The notes below the pieces were generated by a model that saw nothing but the letters and a program-made list of their open reading frames with translations, was not told the origin of the DNA and did not search any database. Shown piece by piece: positions 20,806 to 28,618 of a stretch of DNA of 41,226 nt. This stretch comes from Bifidobacterium aerophilum (GTDB taxonomy: Bacteria; Actinomycetota; Actinomycetes; Actinomycetales; Bifidobacteriaceae): assembly GCF_010667685.1 (NCBI RefSeq), contig NZ_WHZW01000020.1:28609-69834 (forward strand), given 5' to 3'. Position 1 is the first letter of the stretch. Every line of letters starts with the position of its first letter. The position numbers and the translations under genes are program-made.

Positions 20806-23800
20806 GTGATGCGTGATATCCGGTTACGAGGGATGGAGAACGGATATGACGCCTATGCGCACAAGAATTCGCGTGGGGGGGGGCTTCGGACCAGAGGCCT
20901 GATCGCCGCTGTTACGGCCGGCTGCATGGTCGTGGTCTGCCTGATCGGCACACTGCCCGCCTTCGCCGTTCCCGCGTACTCCGACGACGTCACGGCCGCC
21001 ACATCCGGCACATCCGGTTCGTCCGCCACATCCGGTTCGGCTGGCGCGACCGTAATTGACGACTCCGACGCGCCCGTCACCGACGCGTCCGATGCCGATC
21101 CGTCGACGAACACCGTCGCAACGCGATCTTCCGACGAGGAGGACTACGGTCTGGCGGACTGCTCCGACAACGACTACAACCTGTACCTGAACTGCAGGAG
21201 ACCCTCATCCACGGTGGACGACGACATCTTCGCCAAGCACGTGGTGAAGGACGACGTGAGCAATCCGGGCGGCACCACGGTGAACCTGTTCGATTACTGG
21301 CTGTACCGGCAGGATGCCGCCGATCCGGTATACGTAAACGCCACCGAGACCGTTCCCGACTCGGGATGGAAAGCCAAGACGGACGATGGCGAGCTTGCGG
21401 TCGACGGATACCAGAACCGCGGCATCAATCAGGGGCGTCAATTGCGGTTCCGCCGCGTGGCGCACCAGGAAGCGAACTTCAACCGGTATACGGGCAACGC
21501 ATGTGCCGGCGACGGCGGCACGACGGGCGGCGGCGGAAAATGCACCGGATACTATTCCGGCGCCAAACCCATGCAGCGCATGGTCCAGCGCACGCTGGGA
21601 AGTGACGGTTTCCCCGTGCTCTGGGCGAGCGCCGACTCCTCGAAAACGACCATTCCCGGCTTTGTCGGGGCCCCTCCGGCAACGGGCATCACCGCCGCGG
21701 ATTCCCTGTCATACCTGTTCGATCTGGAGAATGCCGCGAACGGCAAACAGTCCTATGCGAACGTCAAGGGACTGTTCCAGCTGCAGAACGGCTATTACTC
21801 GTATGACAGCCAGAAGAACTTCGCCGCCTACAACGAGGAGACGAACAGTTTCGCCCTGTATGACACCCCGGCGGTCAACCCGTCCTTCAAGACAGGCCTC
21901 GGCATGTTCTTCCCCTTCAATACGGCGGGAGACGTGTACCAGTCCGTCAACGGCACGCCGGCCGAGAACAATGGCAAGCTGGTGACGAGCACGTCGGCGA
22001 TCGGCCCGGCGATGAATCATTACTTCGGCCTGTCCATGAGCAGCCGGTTCCAGCAGACCACGGACGGCAAGGCCAGCGACGGCAAGGACGTGGTCTTCTC
22101 GTTCTCCGGCGACGACGACGCATGGGTATACATCGACGGCGTGCTGGTGGGCGACCTCGGAGGCATCCATGATGCGGTGTCCCTCCACATCGATTTCAGC
22201 ACCGGCGTCGTGACGGTCAGCACGCAGTCCGGCGAAGTGGTCCAGCGCACCACGTTGCGGGAACTGTACCGGGCCGCCGGTCGGGAGGACTCCGTCCAGT
22301 GGGGCACGGGCGCGCAATCCGACACGTTCGCGGGCGACACGAACCACACACTGAAGTTCTATTATCTGGAGCGCGGCAACCTCGACTCCAACATGAGCCT
22401 CAACTTCAACCTGGTGCCGATCAAGGAAAGCGACATCCTGAAAATCGACCAATCCGGCAAGCCCATCGCCGGCGTCGGATTCAAGCTGTACAAGGCCCGC
22501 AAGGACTACACGTACGACGGCGAACGGGATCTGCTCGCCGCGGGCGTGACGGACGAGAACGGCCAGCTCATGCTGGAGCGGACGAAGGCCGACGGCAGCG
22601 TCGACCCGATCGTGTTCGACGACCTGTACAAGGAGAATCCCGACAACACGCATTACGTATTGGAAGAGACCGTCGCTCCGGCGGGATACCGTACGCTCAC
22701 CGACACGATCCAGCTGGAATACCATCCAGCGACCGCACCGGGCTTCAAGGGATACCTGGTATCCACCACGGACAGCGCGTACCGGACCGGCGCGTTCGCC
22801 AATCCCTCGCTGCTGGTCACCGCTCCCGATGACGTGTACCCGCTCAACGCCGACAACACGGCCAAGGACACGATGTGGCTGAGTGGGCAGTTCGATGGGA
22901 AATACCAGGACGGGGACATCCGCGAGGCGCTCAACGACGGCAAGGGCGTCATGTTCGCCGTCATCATGGCCTATACGGGCGAGACGACCACGGACAACGA
23001 CCAGGCGAAGCAACTGCTCGCCGATACCGGCAACTGGAAGACGGTCACCGGCAATTCGGTGAGCGGCTGGAACACGGCGGAGATCCGTTCCGTGAGCGAC
23101 GTCATCGCGGCCGCGCGCAAGCAGCCGGTGCGGTTCTCTCTGAAATCCTCCGGCGCGTATTCCGCGGACATCGAGGAACTGCCCGGCAGCGCCGAAACGT
23201 ACTACAACCTGCTGCAGGACGGCGAAAAATACAGGACGCGGTTCACCGTCGCCTACTACTACACGTCCGCCAGCGACCTCAACAAGGCCGAAGCCGGCAA
23301 CACCCGCCGCCTGTACATGGGCGACACGGACGCCGGAACCGGAGTCAGCCAGGACGACGTCTTCACACGCCAATTCGCGGTGAACGTGCATGTGCCGAAC
23401 GTCAGGAACGAACTGGTCGTACGCAAGGTGGACGAAAACGGCGACCCCATCTACCGAAAAGACGATGCGGGCACGTCGGCCACGTTCTCCCTGTACTCCG
23501 CGGACAGCGACTGCGCGCAGGCGTCCGTGAGCAACGGTGCCAAGCCGGCTTACGCGGCGCTCGCCAAGTGCACGCCCATCGATTCGGTCACGACCGGGGA
23601 ACTCGACGTGACCGCGACCGGCGCCGGCGGCAACAGGCTGACGCTGGCCAGCGCCGCCAAATTCCCCTCCGTCGGCCATACGCTGACAAACGGCACGTAC
23701 TGGCTGATCGAAAGCAAGTCCCCGGAACGGTACGAGACCAGCACGGACGTCACCAAGGTCATCGTCAACAACACCGGCGTCTACGCGGACGCGGGCACCG

Positions 23801-25077
23801 ACAAGGACGATGTGACCGTGCTGCAGGGCGTGGGCAGTGTCCTGCCCACGATGTCGCAGTTCGCCGCGGTCGACGATCTCGACCGCACGCTGAGCGACAT
23901 CACGGCACAGGTCAAGACCAGCACGAGCGAACCGGGAATCACCGGCAGCGTCGGCTGGAACGTCGACAAGAGCCTCGGCAAACTGTACCTCACGTACGGG
24001 GCGCTCAACGACGGCGGACAGTCGGTGCCGTACATGTACGGTCCGCTGCGCGGCAAGGATGACACGGCTCCGGTCACGGCGCGCAGCGTCATGATCGCGG
24101 TCGACTCCGGATGGTCCGACATGATCGTCAGCCAGCTGTACAAGGGCTCGGTGACGGTGAACGGCAAGGAGATCACCGTCGACGGCGGTCTGAAACGTGA
24201 CCGTACCGACGAGACCCTCAGGATGACCGGTGCGCTGACCAACCTGTACACCGGTTCCGTGGTCGTGCAGGTGGCGGACACGCCGACTCCGGTGACCGCG
24301 ACTGCGGCGGTGCGCAAGACCGTGAACGGCACCGACGCGCAGTGGCCGGACGGCACGGCGTTCGGGTTCCGGCTGGAAGCGCAGACGTCCGATACCGCCG
24401 GTGCTGTGGAGGCGCCGTTGCCGACCGGTGGGGCCGGAACCGACGGGTCGCCGGCCGACGCATGCGTGCGGGATTCGGTCGACTCCGCGTCGGCGTCCGA
24501 CACCGGCACAGGATCGCGCTCCTGCACCGTGACGTTGGACAGGCCCGCCGATGACGGCGACGGCAATCCCGTGCTGACCAACTCGGCCACGCTGGGCACG
24601 TTCACGTTCGACTGGAACGCCGTCAGGAACGTCGCGGCCGACGAGAACGGCACGCGCAAGGTGACGTACGGCTACGTCATCCGGGAGCTCGGCACGGACG
24701 GCAACCCCGGCTCCGGTGGCATGAAGGATCTCGTCAGGTACTCGCAGGCCAAGTACCGGCTAGACATCACCGTCACGTACCGGGCCGGCGAGGGGCTGAA
24801 GGCATCCGCGACGATGACCCGGCTTACGAAGGACGACGGCACGTCGCTCGGCACGGACGGCGAACAGATCGGAGCCGATGACGACGGCCCGTGGAAGGGC
24901 GTGCACGTGGCGGACTTCACCAACACGCATGTCGTCAAGGTGTCCTCGCTGCCGTTGACCGGCGACGGCATGACCGCGCGCGACTGGATCCTGCGCGGGT
25001 TGGCGCTCACTGTCGTCGCTGGACTCGTCGGCGCGGGCATCCGAACCTACCGGAAACGCAAGGAGCGGGCGCTCTGA
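20806..25077 (+). CDS. Large LPXTG pilus tip/adhesin protein with fibro-slime and Cna-B domains, phase-variable
   Basis: This cell-wall protein (1423 residues in the frame from GTG 20806) has a signal peptide (LIAAVTAGCMVVVCLIGTLPAFA), a fibro-slime/PA14-like domain around SGDDDAWVYIDG (about 434), a Cna-B/SpaA domain (about 544-640, ending VLEETVAPAGYRT), another Cna-B-like repeat (about 867-985), a Spy0128/FctA-like domain (about 1165-1370), and a sorting signal LPLTG (1382-1386) with membrane helix and basic tail. Such proteins sit at the tip of sortase-built pili and bind host or glycan ligands. Nine G's at 20875-20883 follow the start region. GTG 20806, ATG 20809 and ATG 20833 are in frame now. 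ATG 20846, which has the best ribosome binding site (GGAG, seven bases upstream) and gives a basic n-region (MTPMRTRIRV), would need ten G's. Confidence 0.88.
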   Translation: MMRDIRLRGMENGYDAYAHKNSRGGGLRTRGLIAAVTAGCMVVVCLIGTLPAFAVPAYSDDVTAATSGTSGSSATSGSAGATVIDDSDAPVTDASDADPSTNTVATRSSDEEDYGLADCSDNDYNLYLNCRRPSSTVDDDIFAKHVVKDDVSNPGGTTVNLFDYWLYRQDAADPVYVNATETVPDSGWKAKTDDGELAVDGYQNRGINQGRQLRFRRVAHQEANFNRYTGNACAGDGGTTGGGGKCTGYYSGAKPMQRMVQRTLGSDGFPVLWASADSSKTTIPGFVGAPPATGITAADSLSYLFDLENAANGKQSYANVKGLFQLQNGYYSYDSQKNFAAYNEETNSFALYDTPAVNPSFKTGLGMFFPFNTAGDVYQSVNGTPAENNGKLVTSTSAIGPAMNHYFGLSMSSRFQQTTDGKASDGKDVVFSFSGDDDAWVYIDGVLVGDLGGIHDAVSLHIDFSTGVVTVSTQSGEVVQRTTLRELYRAAGREDSVQWGTGAQSDTFAGDTNHTLKFYYLERGNLDSNMSLNFNLVPIKESDILKIDQSGKPIAGVGFKLYKARKDYTYDGERDLLAAGVTDENGQLMLERTKADGSVDPIVFDDLYKENPDNTHYVLEETVAPAGYRTLTDTIQLEYHPATAPGFKGYLVSTTDSAYRTGAFANPSLLVTAPDDVYPLNADNTAKDTMWLSGQFDGKYQDGDIREALNDGKGVMFAVIMAYTGETTTDNDQAKQLLADTGNWKTVTGNSVSGWNTAEIRSVSDVIAAARKQPVRFSLKSSGAYSADIEELPGSAETYYNLLQDGEKYRTRFTVAYYYTSASDLNKAEAGNTRRLYMGDTDAGTGVSQDDVFTRQFAVNVHVPNVRNELVVRKVDENGDPIYRKDDAGTSATFSLYSADSDCAQASVSNGAKPAYAALAKCTPIDSVTTGELDVTATGAGGNRLTLASAAKFPSVGHTLTNGTYWLIESKSPERYETSTDVTKVIVNNTGVYADAGTDKDDVTVLQGVGSVLPTMSQFAAVDDLDRTLSDITAQVKTSTSEPGITGSVGWNVDKSLGKLYLTYGALNDGGQSVPYMYGPLRGKDDTAPVTARSVMIAVDSGWSDMIVSQLYKGSVTVNGKEITVDGGLKRDRTDETLRMTGALTNLYTGSVVVQVADTPTPVTATAAVRKTVNGTDAQWPDGTAFGFRLEAQTSDTAGAVEAPLPTGGAGTDGSPADACVRDSVDSASASDTGTGSRSCTVTLDRPADDGDGNPVLTNSATLGTFTFDWNAVRNVAADENGTRKVTYGYVIRELGTDGNPGSGGMKDLVRYSQAKYRLDITVTYRAGEGLKASATMTRLTKDDGTSLGTDGEQIGADDDGPWKGVHVADFTNTHVVKVSSLPLTGDGMTARDWILRGLALTVVAGLVGAGIRTYRKRKERAL
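20875..20883 (+). repeat. Poly-G tract (nine G's) in the start of the pilin gene
   Basis: A run of nine G's lies between the possible start codons and the signal peptide. Reading from ATG 20846 with nine G's ends at TGA 20900 after 18 codons; one extra G joins that start to the pilin frame. Homopolymers like this slip during replication and switch bifidobacterial pilus genes on and off. Confidence 0.85.
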
Positions 25078-25131
25078 GCGGCACGGCTCCCATGGTCGTG
25101 ATCCGGCCGGAGCCATAGCGGATTTGCGGAT

Positions 25132-25165
25132 CGCGGAGGTCCTGAACGGGGTCTCGGCCTCCGCG
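25132..25165 (+). promoter_or_regulatory. Hairpin between the two pilin genes
   Basis: CGCGGAGG (25132-25139) pairs with CCTCCGCG (25158-25165), without a T-tract. It lies just before the ribosome binding site of the backbone pilin. It may process or stabilise the downstream mRNA, or partly stop transcription, so that pilin amounts differ. Confidence 0.4.
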
Positions 25166-25210
25166 GTTGCAGAAACAAGTAACCAACAAGAAGAAAGAAA
25201 GAGGTTTCTC

Positions 25211-26965
25211 ATGAATGTGAAGAAACTATTCGCGGGTATCGCCGCCGCTGCGACGATGCTCGGCGGTCTCGCCCTCGGTGCCGCCACCGCCAACGCGGCG
25301 ATCGTGACCGACGGCGATACGACGATCACCATCAACGCGGAGAATGCCGTGCGTCTCGATGGCCACACCGATTTCAAGGCCGTCAAACTTGCCGATTATG
25401 ACGTGTACGGTGAAAACCCGAACCAGTCCGCCACGCTGACGACCAATGCCGCCATCGCCGACAAGGTCCGTGATGCGGTTAACGCGGCCCTCGCCGAAGA
25501 GGTTCCGGCTGGCTCGGACCCGCTTGCCTGGGCGCAGCAGCAGGATGAGGCCAAGTTCGATCAGTCCATCAACTCGCCGTGGTTCGGCAACGGAACCTCC
25601 CGCAGCCTGGCCACCCAGCTGGTCGCCTCGTTGGAGGCCGGCGATTACCAGACCGTGTCGATGACGATCGACGCGAATGATCCGAAGACCGGCACTCTGA
25701 CCATGCCGTCGCCGGGCTTGTGGATGATTCTTGACCAGACCGCAGTGGACACGCAGACCGATGAGTCGGGCAACATGACCAAGAAAGGCTCTTCGAAGGC
25801 TCTTCCAATCATCGTCGGAACGCCGTTTGCCATCAACGAGGGCGCGACGACCGAGAAGATCTATTCCGATGGCACCGTGGAAATGAAGAACCAGATCCTG
25901 ACCGTCGAGAAGAAGGTCGGCGACCAGACCATCGCCATCGGCAAGGATGCGACCTATACCATTGACACGAAGATCCCGAACTATGTCGGCTACAAGGTCA
26001 AGGGCTACACGTTCACCGTCTCCGACCAGTTCGAGAAGAGCGCTCCGCTGGCGTACAAGGCCGGCTCCCTCGTCGTCAAGGTGGGCGACGTGACGCTGGA
26101 CGACGACCAGTATACGGTGACCGGCTTCGACGCGAACAGCAAGACCTTCACCGTTGACCTGAGCGAGTACATCAAGTCCATCGGCCTCAAGGAAAAGATC
26201 AAGGTTTCGGACGATACCGTGTTCGATAACGACAAGCTGGTCGGCCAGGGCGTCACCATCACCTATGCAGCCACGGTGACCGGAACGATCAGCGAGCAGG
26301 GCGCGGCCAACCGTCCGTTCGTCGAGTATCCGCACAATCCGTCCAGCAACGAGGACAAGGACAAGATCCCGGGCGTGCCGGTCAAGGTATTCAACTTCGA
26401 TTACACGCTGAAGAAGACCGACAAGGTCACCGGCGATGTGCTGAAGGGCGCGAAGTTCACCATCCAGAACACCGAAACCAAGAAGTATCTCGCCTACGGA
26501 TATGACCAGGGCAAGCAGTCGATGAGCTGGAGCGACCTCGATGTCCAGCCGTCCGGCGGCGAGGGACAGGACGAAACCGTTGGAGTGTTCACCACCGGTG
26601 ACGACGGATTGATCGCGTTTAAGGGACTTGACGAGGGCTCCTACAAGATCGAAGAGATCGCGGCTCCGGAAGGTCATGCCAACATCGGCCTGAGCTTCAC
26701 GGTCAAGATCGAAGCCAACATCACCGGAGAGGGCAACGAGGCCGTGGCCGCGCCGACATATACCGTGAGCGGCGATACGTGGGGCCTCGTCTCCGACGGG
26801 AACTCCGCTGAAGTGACGGTGCGGAACATCAAGTCCATCACCGAGCTGCCGCTGACCGGTGCGGCGGGCACGATGCTGTTCACGCTGGTCGGTCTGCTGC
26901 TTGCGGGCGGCGCGGCCACCGTGTACCTGCGCTCCCGTTCCGCCAAGCGTGCGCTGATGCGCTGA
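25211..26965 (+). CDS. LPXTG backbone (major) pilin, isopeptide-forming fimbrial protein
   Basis: The 584-residue precursor should polymerise into the pilus shaft. It has a signal peptide (cleavage near ANAA, about residue 30), an N-terminal domain, an isopeptide-forming D2-type domain (from KIPNYVGYKVKGYTFTVSD), a SpaA/Cna-B domain (from FDYTLKKTDKVTGDVL) with the E-box YKIEEIAAPEGH, and the sorting signal LPLTG, membrane helix and basic tail. No clear YPK pilin motif was seen; the nearest is EYPHN. ATG 25211 follows an A/G-rich ribosome binding site (AAAGAGG). It is 133 bases after the tip gene. No sortase gene follows, although most bifidobacterial pilus loci carry a class C sortase. Confidence 0.9.
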   Translation: MNVKKLFAGIAAAATMLGGLALGAATANAAIVTDGDTTITINAENAVRLDGHTDFKAVKLADYDVYGENPNQSATLTTNAAIADKVRDAVNAALAEEVPAGSDPLAWAQQQDEAKFDQSINSPWFGNGTSRSLATQLVASLEAGDYQTVSMTIDANDPKTGTLTMPSPGLWMILDQTAVDTQTDESGNMTKKGSSKALPIIVGTPFAINEGATTEKIYSDGTVEMKNQILTVEKKVGDQTIAIGKDATYTIDTKIPNYVGYKVKGYTFTVSDQFEKSAPLAYKAGSLVVKVGDVTLDDDQYTVTGFDANSKTFTVDLSEYIKSIGLKEKIKVSDDTVFDNDKLVGQGVTITYAATVTGTISEQGAANRPFVEYPHNPSSNEDKDKIPGVPVKVFNFDYTLKKTDKVTGDVLKGAKFTIQNTETKKYLAYGYDQGKQSMSWSDLDVQPSGGEGQDETVGVFTTGDDGLIAFKGLDEGSYKIEEIAAPEGHANIGLSFTVKIEANITGEGNEAVAAPTYTVSGDTWGLVSDGNSAEVTVRNIKSITELPLTGAAGTMLFTLVGLLLAGGAATVYLRSRSAKRALMR

Positions 26966-26982
26966 CGCCTGCAACTTACACT

Positions 26983-27028
26983 GCGGCTCCCCTTCACATC
27001 CATTCCTCGGGGAGCCGCTCTCTGTTTT
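26983..27028 (+). terminator. Rho-independent terminator of the pilus operon
   Basis: GCGGCTCCCC (26983-26992) pairs exactly with GGGGAGCCGC (27009-27018); five T's follow at 27024-27028. Confidence 0.85.
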
Positions 27029-27060
27029 TCGCATCCCCTCGTCCAGCAACGGAGGCGTCA

Positions 27061-27588
27061 ATGACGACACAACGCGGAACCGACATGTTCACCGCCGAAG
27101 AGGTCGCGTATCTCGGCAATCTTCCGGTGGTCGACACCGTGACGGCCACGAGGATCATGTACACCGAAGACTTCAAGATCGACTGCCTGAGCCGTTATTT
27201 CGCCGGAGAATCACCCACCGTCATGTTTCGGCGCGCGGGACTCGATCCCACGCTGATCGGCGCCAAACGCATCGAACGGTGCATGGCGCGGTGGCGGCAG
27301 ACGCCGGAACTCGTCGACAAGGCCCGCCGTCGCATGGATGGCGCGACATCCGTCTTCGACGGCAAGCCGTTGCCGAGTCCCGACGAGCTTGCCGGAGTCT
27401 TTGCCGGCGCCGATGATCTCGACATCTCGGATGTGAAACCGTCGCTGTCACGCGGCAAGCGTTTCGACCTGCGCGATCTCATCATCTACCAGCAGGCGCT
27501 GCACATCAGAGAGCTGGAACGTGAGCTCGACCGCTATCGTGCCGCGGAAGCCGGCTTTGTCACGTCCGCGGAACCCGCACAGGCATGA
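27061..27588 (+). CDS. Helix-turn-helix domain protein, function unknown
   Basis: The 175-residue protein has a probable HTH region (about 35-80; YTEDFKIDCLSRYFAGESP then a helix with GLDPTLIGAKRI) that recalls the DNA-binding part of transposase OrfA-like proteins, a linker, and a C-terminal helix that could form a coiled coil (about 145-165). It has no catalytic domain, so it is not a transposase. GGAGG stands 6 bases before ATG 27061. It lies after the pilus terminator and could be a regulator or a mobile-element remnant. A hairpin shared with position 28567 follows it. Confidence 0.55.
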   Translation: MTTQRGTDMFTAEEVAYLGNLPVVDTVTATRIMYTEDFKIDCLSRYFAGESPTVMFRRAGLDPTLIGAKRIERCMARWRQTPELVDKARRRMDGATSVFDGKPLPSPDELAGVFAGADDLDISDVKPSLSRGKRFDLRDLIIYQQALHIRELERELDRYRAAEAGFVTSAEPAQA

Positions 27589-27614
27589 CCACCCTACGGG
27601 GCCGACGTTCTTCT

Positions 27615-27657
27615 GGCGGTCGGATCGGCGTTGATCCGACCGCCGTCGGAGAGTGAC
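27615..27657. repeat. Direct repeat with 12-bp hairpin, copy 1
   Basis: Arms 27615-27626 and 27633-27644 around GGCGTT. About 43 bases closely match 28567-28608 in the same orientation. It stands between the HTH gene and the convergent antitoxin gene, so it may also serve as a two-way terminator. Confidence 0.75.
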
Positions 27658-27665
27658 CAGACCGA

Positions 27666-27968
27666 TCAGACGGAGAACGTACGGTCCGGCAGTTCGACCG
27701 TAATATGCACCGTACCGCCGTGTGCGGCGGCGTACCGACGCAACGCCCCGATCGTGATCCGCGACATGTTGCCGGATCGCAGCGCCGCAGCGCGCCTGCG
27801 ATCGGCGTGTTCCTTGCAGGCCCGGCGCAGATAGCGCAGCGGATGATGCAGACGTTCGTAATTGCGGATATACCGTTCGGTGATACGCCGGGCTTCTTCC
27901 ATGCCTTCATCGGTCATGCCGCGCTTGCGTCGATAATCTTCCATGGTTTGCGGATGATATGTGGTCAT
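27666..27968 (-). CDS. HigA-like antitoxin with a shortened HTH
   Basis: The 100-residue protein overlaps the end of the toxin gene by 4 bases (ATGA). The N-terminal half (MTDEGMEEARRITERYIRNY) and the C-terminal end (TIGALRRYAAAHGGTVHITVELPD) look like XRE-type antitoxins of the HigA kind. The stretch where the two DNA-binding helices should be is about 8-9 residues shorter than in typical relatives. It should bind and neutralise the toxin; autoregulation through DNA binding is less certain. Toxin-first order is usual for HigBA. Confidence 0.65.
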   Translation of the reverse strand: MTTYHPQTMEDYRRKRGMTDEGMEEARRITERYIRNYERLHHPLRYLRRACKEHADRRRAAALRSGNMSRITIGALRRYAAAHGGTVHITVELPDRTFSV

Positions 27969-28357
27969 TGGGATACTCCTTCCTGAAGCTTTCTGAGATG
28001 TCGTTCAAACAGCAGGTCCGCTTGCGGAATCGCATCGTCGTACCATCGATTCCACAGGCGCGCTCGTCTGATTCTGTCTGCATTCGCCTTATCGCCGGCT
28101 AGCAGCATGATTGCCCGGCGTTCTGGGTCAAAAGCGAACAGTATGCGAATCTCGCTCCTTCCCGTTGATGGCGGTCGCGGTTCTTTCATATTGATAAAAC
28201 GTGATCCGCTGATTTGTCCGACCAGGGGTCGTTTTAATGCCGGGCCGTACAGTGCGAGCTGATCGATGGCCGCTGTGATGCAATCGACCGTTGCGTCGTC
28301 CTGTTGATCGAGCCAATCATCGATATATGTCGTGTCCACTATCCATTGTCGTTCCAC
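27965..28357 (-). CDS. HigB/RelE-like toxin (phage Gp49-like family)
   Basis: The 130-residue protein has the Gp49-like toxin pattern: LPRxLVGQISGSRFINMKE-type centre (here LKRPLVGQISGSRFINMKEP), SEIRILFAFDPERRAIMLLA, then a C-terminal helix with Arg and Lys. Such toxins are ribosome-dependent mRNA interferases. Start is GTG 28357 with GGAAGG upstream. The antitoxin follows in the same operon. The family call is good; activity is inferred. Confidence 0.78.
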   Translation of the reverse strand: MERQWIVDTTYIDDWLDQQDDATVDCITAAIDQLALYGPALKRPLVGQISGSRFINMKEPRPPSTGRSEIRILFAFDPERRAIMLLAGDKANADRIRRARLWNRWYDDAIPQADLLFERHLRKLQEGVSQ

Positions 28358-28375
28358 AATATACCCTTCCGTGCC

Positions 28376-28410
28376 GAGCCGACGACGGGCGGCGATGCCC
28401 GTGTCGGCTC
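28376..28410. promoter_or_regulatory. Inverted repeat upstream of the toxin-antitoxin operon
   Basis: GAGCCGAC...CGGGC (28376-28390) pairs with GCCCGTGTCGGCTC (28397-28410) with a one-base offset. It sits just upstream of the toxin start, where an autoregulatory operator would be expected; it could also be a transcriptional stop. Confidence 0.4.
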
Positions 28411-28473
28411 AGGCTAGCGGAAGGACGGTTTGCGGCATGACAAAAACCGGTCATGTGGTCGAACGGTCATGGG

Positions 28474-28544
28474 TTATCCACAGTTGGCGTGTCTGTCCAC
28501 AATAATTGTGGATGACTTTCGAGGCCCTCAGAAAATGTGGATGA
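28474..28544. promoter_or_regulatory. Cluster of DnaA-box-like sites
   Basis: There is an exact TTATCCACA at 28474-28482 (plus), CTGTCCACA at 28493-28501 (plus), and TCATCCACA at 28507-28515 and 28536-28544 (both minus). The middle two form the palindrome TCCACAATAATTGTGGA (28496-28512). The rest of 28358-28618 has only the two hairpins described. Confidence 0.55.
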
Positions 28545-28566
28545 CCGTATGTTTGATAGGCGATTC

Positions 28567-28608
28567 GGCGGTCGGATCGGCGTTGATCCGACCTCCGGAG
28601 GGGAGTGA
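28567..28608. repeat. Direct repeat with hairpin, copy 2
   Basis: It matches 27615-27657 closely over about 43 bases; the right arm is shortened (GATCCGACC at 28585-28593). It lies 11 bases beyond the aminotransferase stop on the minus strand and probably terminates that gene. Confidence 0.75.
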
Positions 28609-28618
28609 CGCCGAGCGA

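Noticed and set aside
27061..28357. Prophage or insertion sequence remnant
   Set aside because: No integrase, transposase catalytic domain, phage structural gene or terminal inverted repeats were seen; only the bracketing hairpin repeat suggests mobility.
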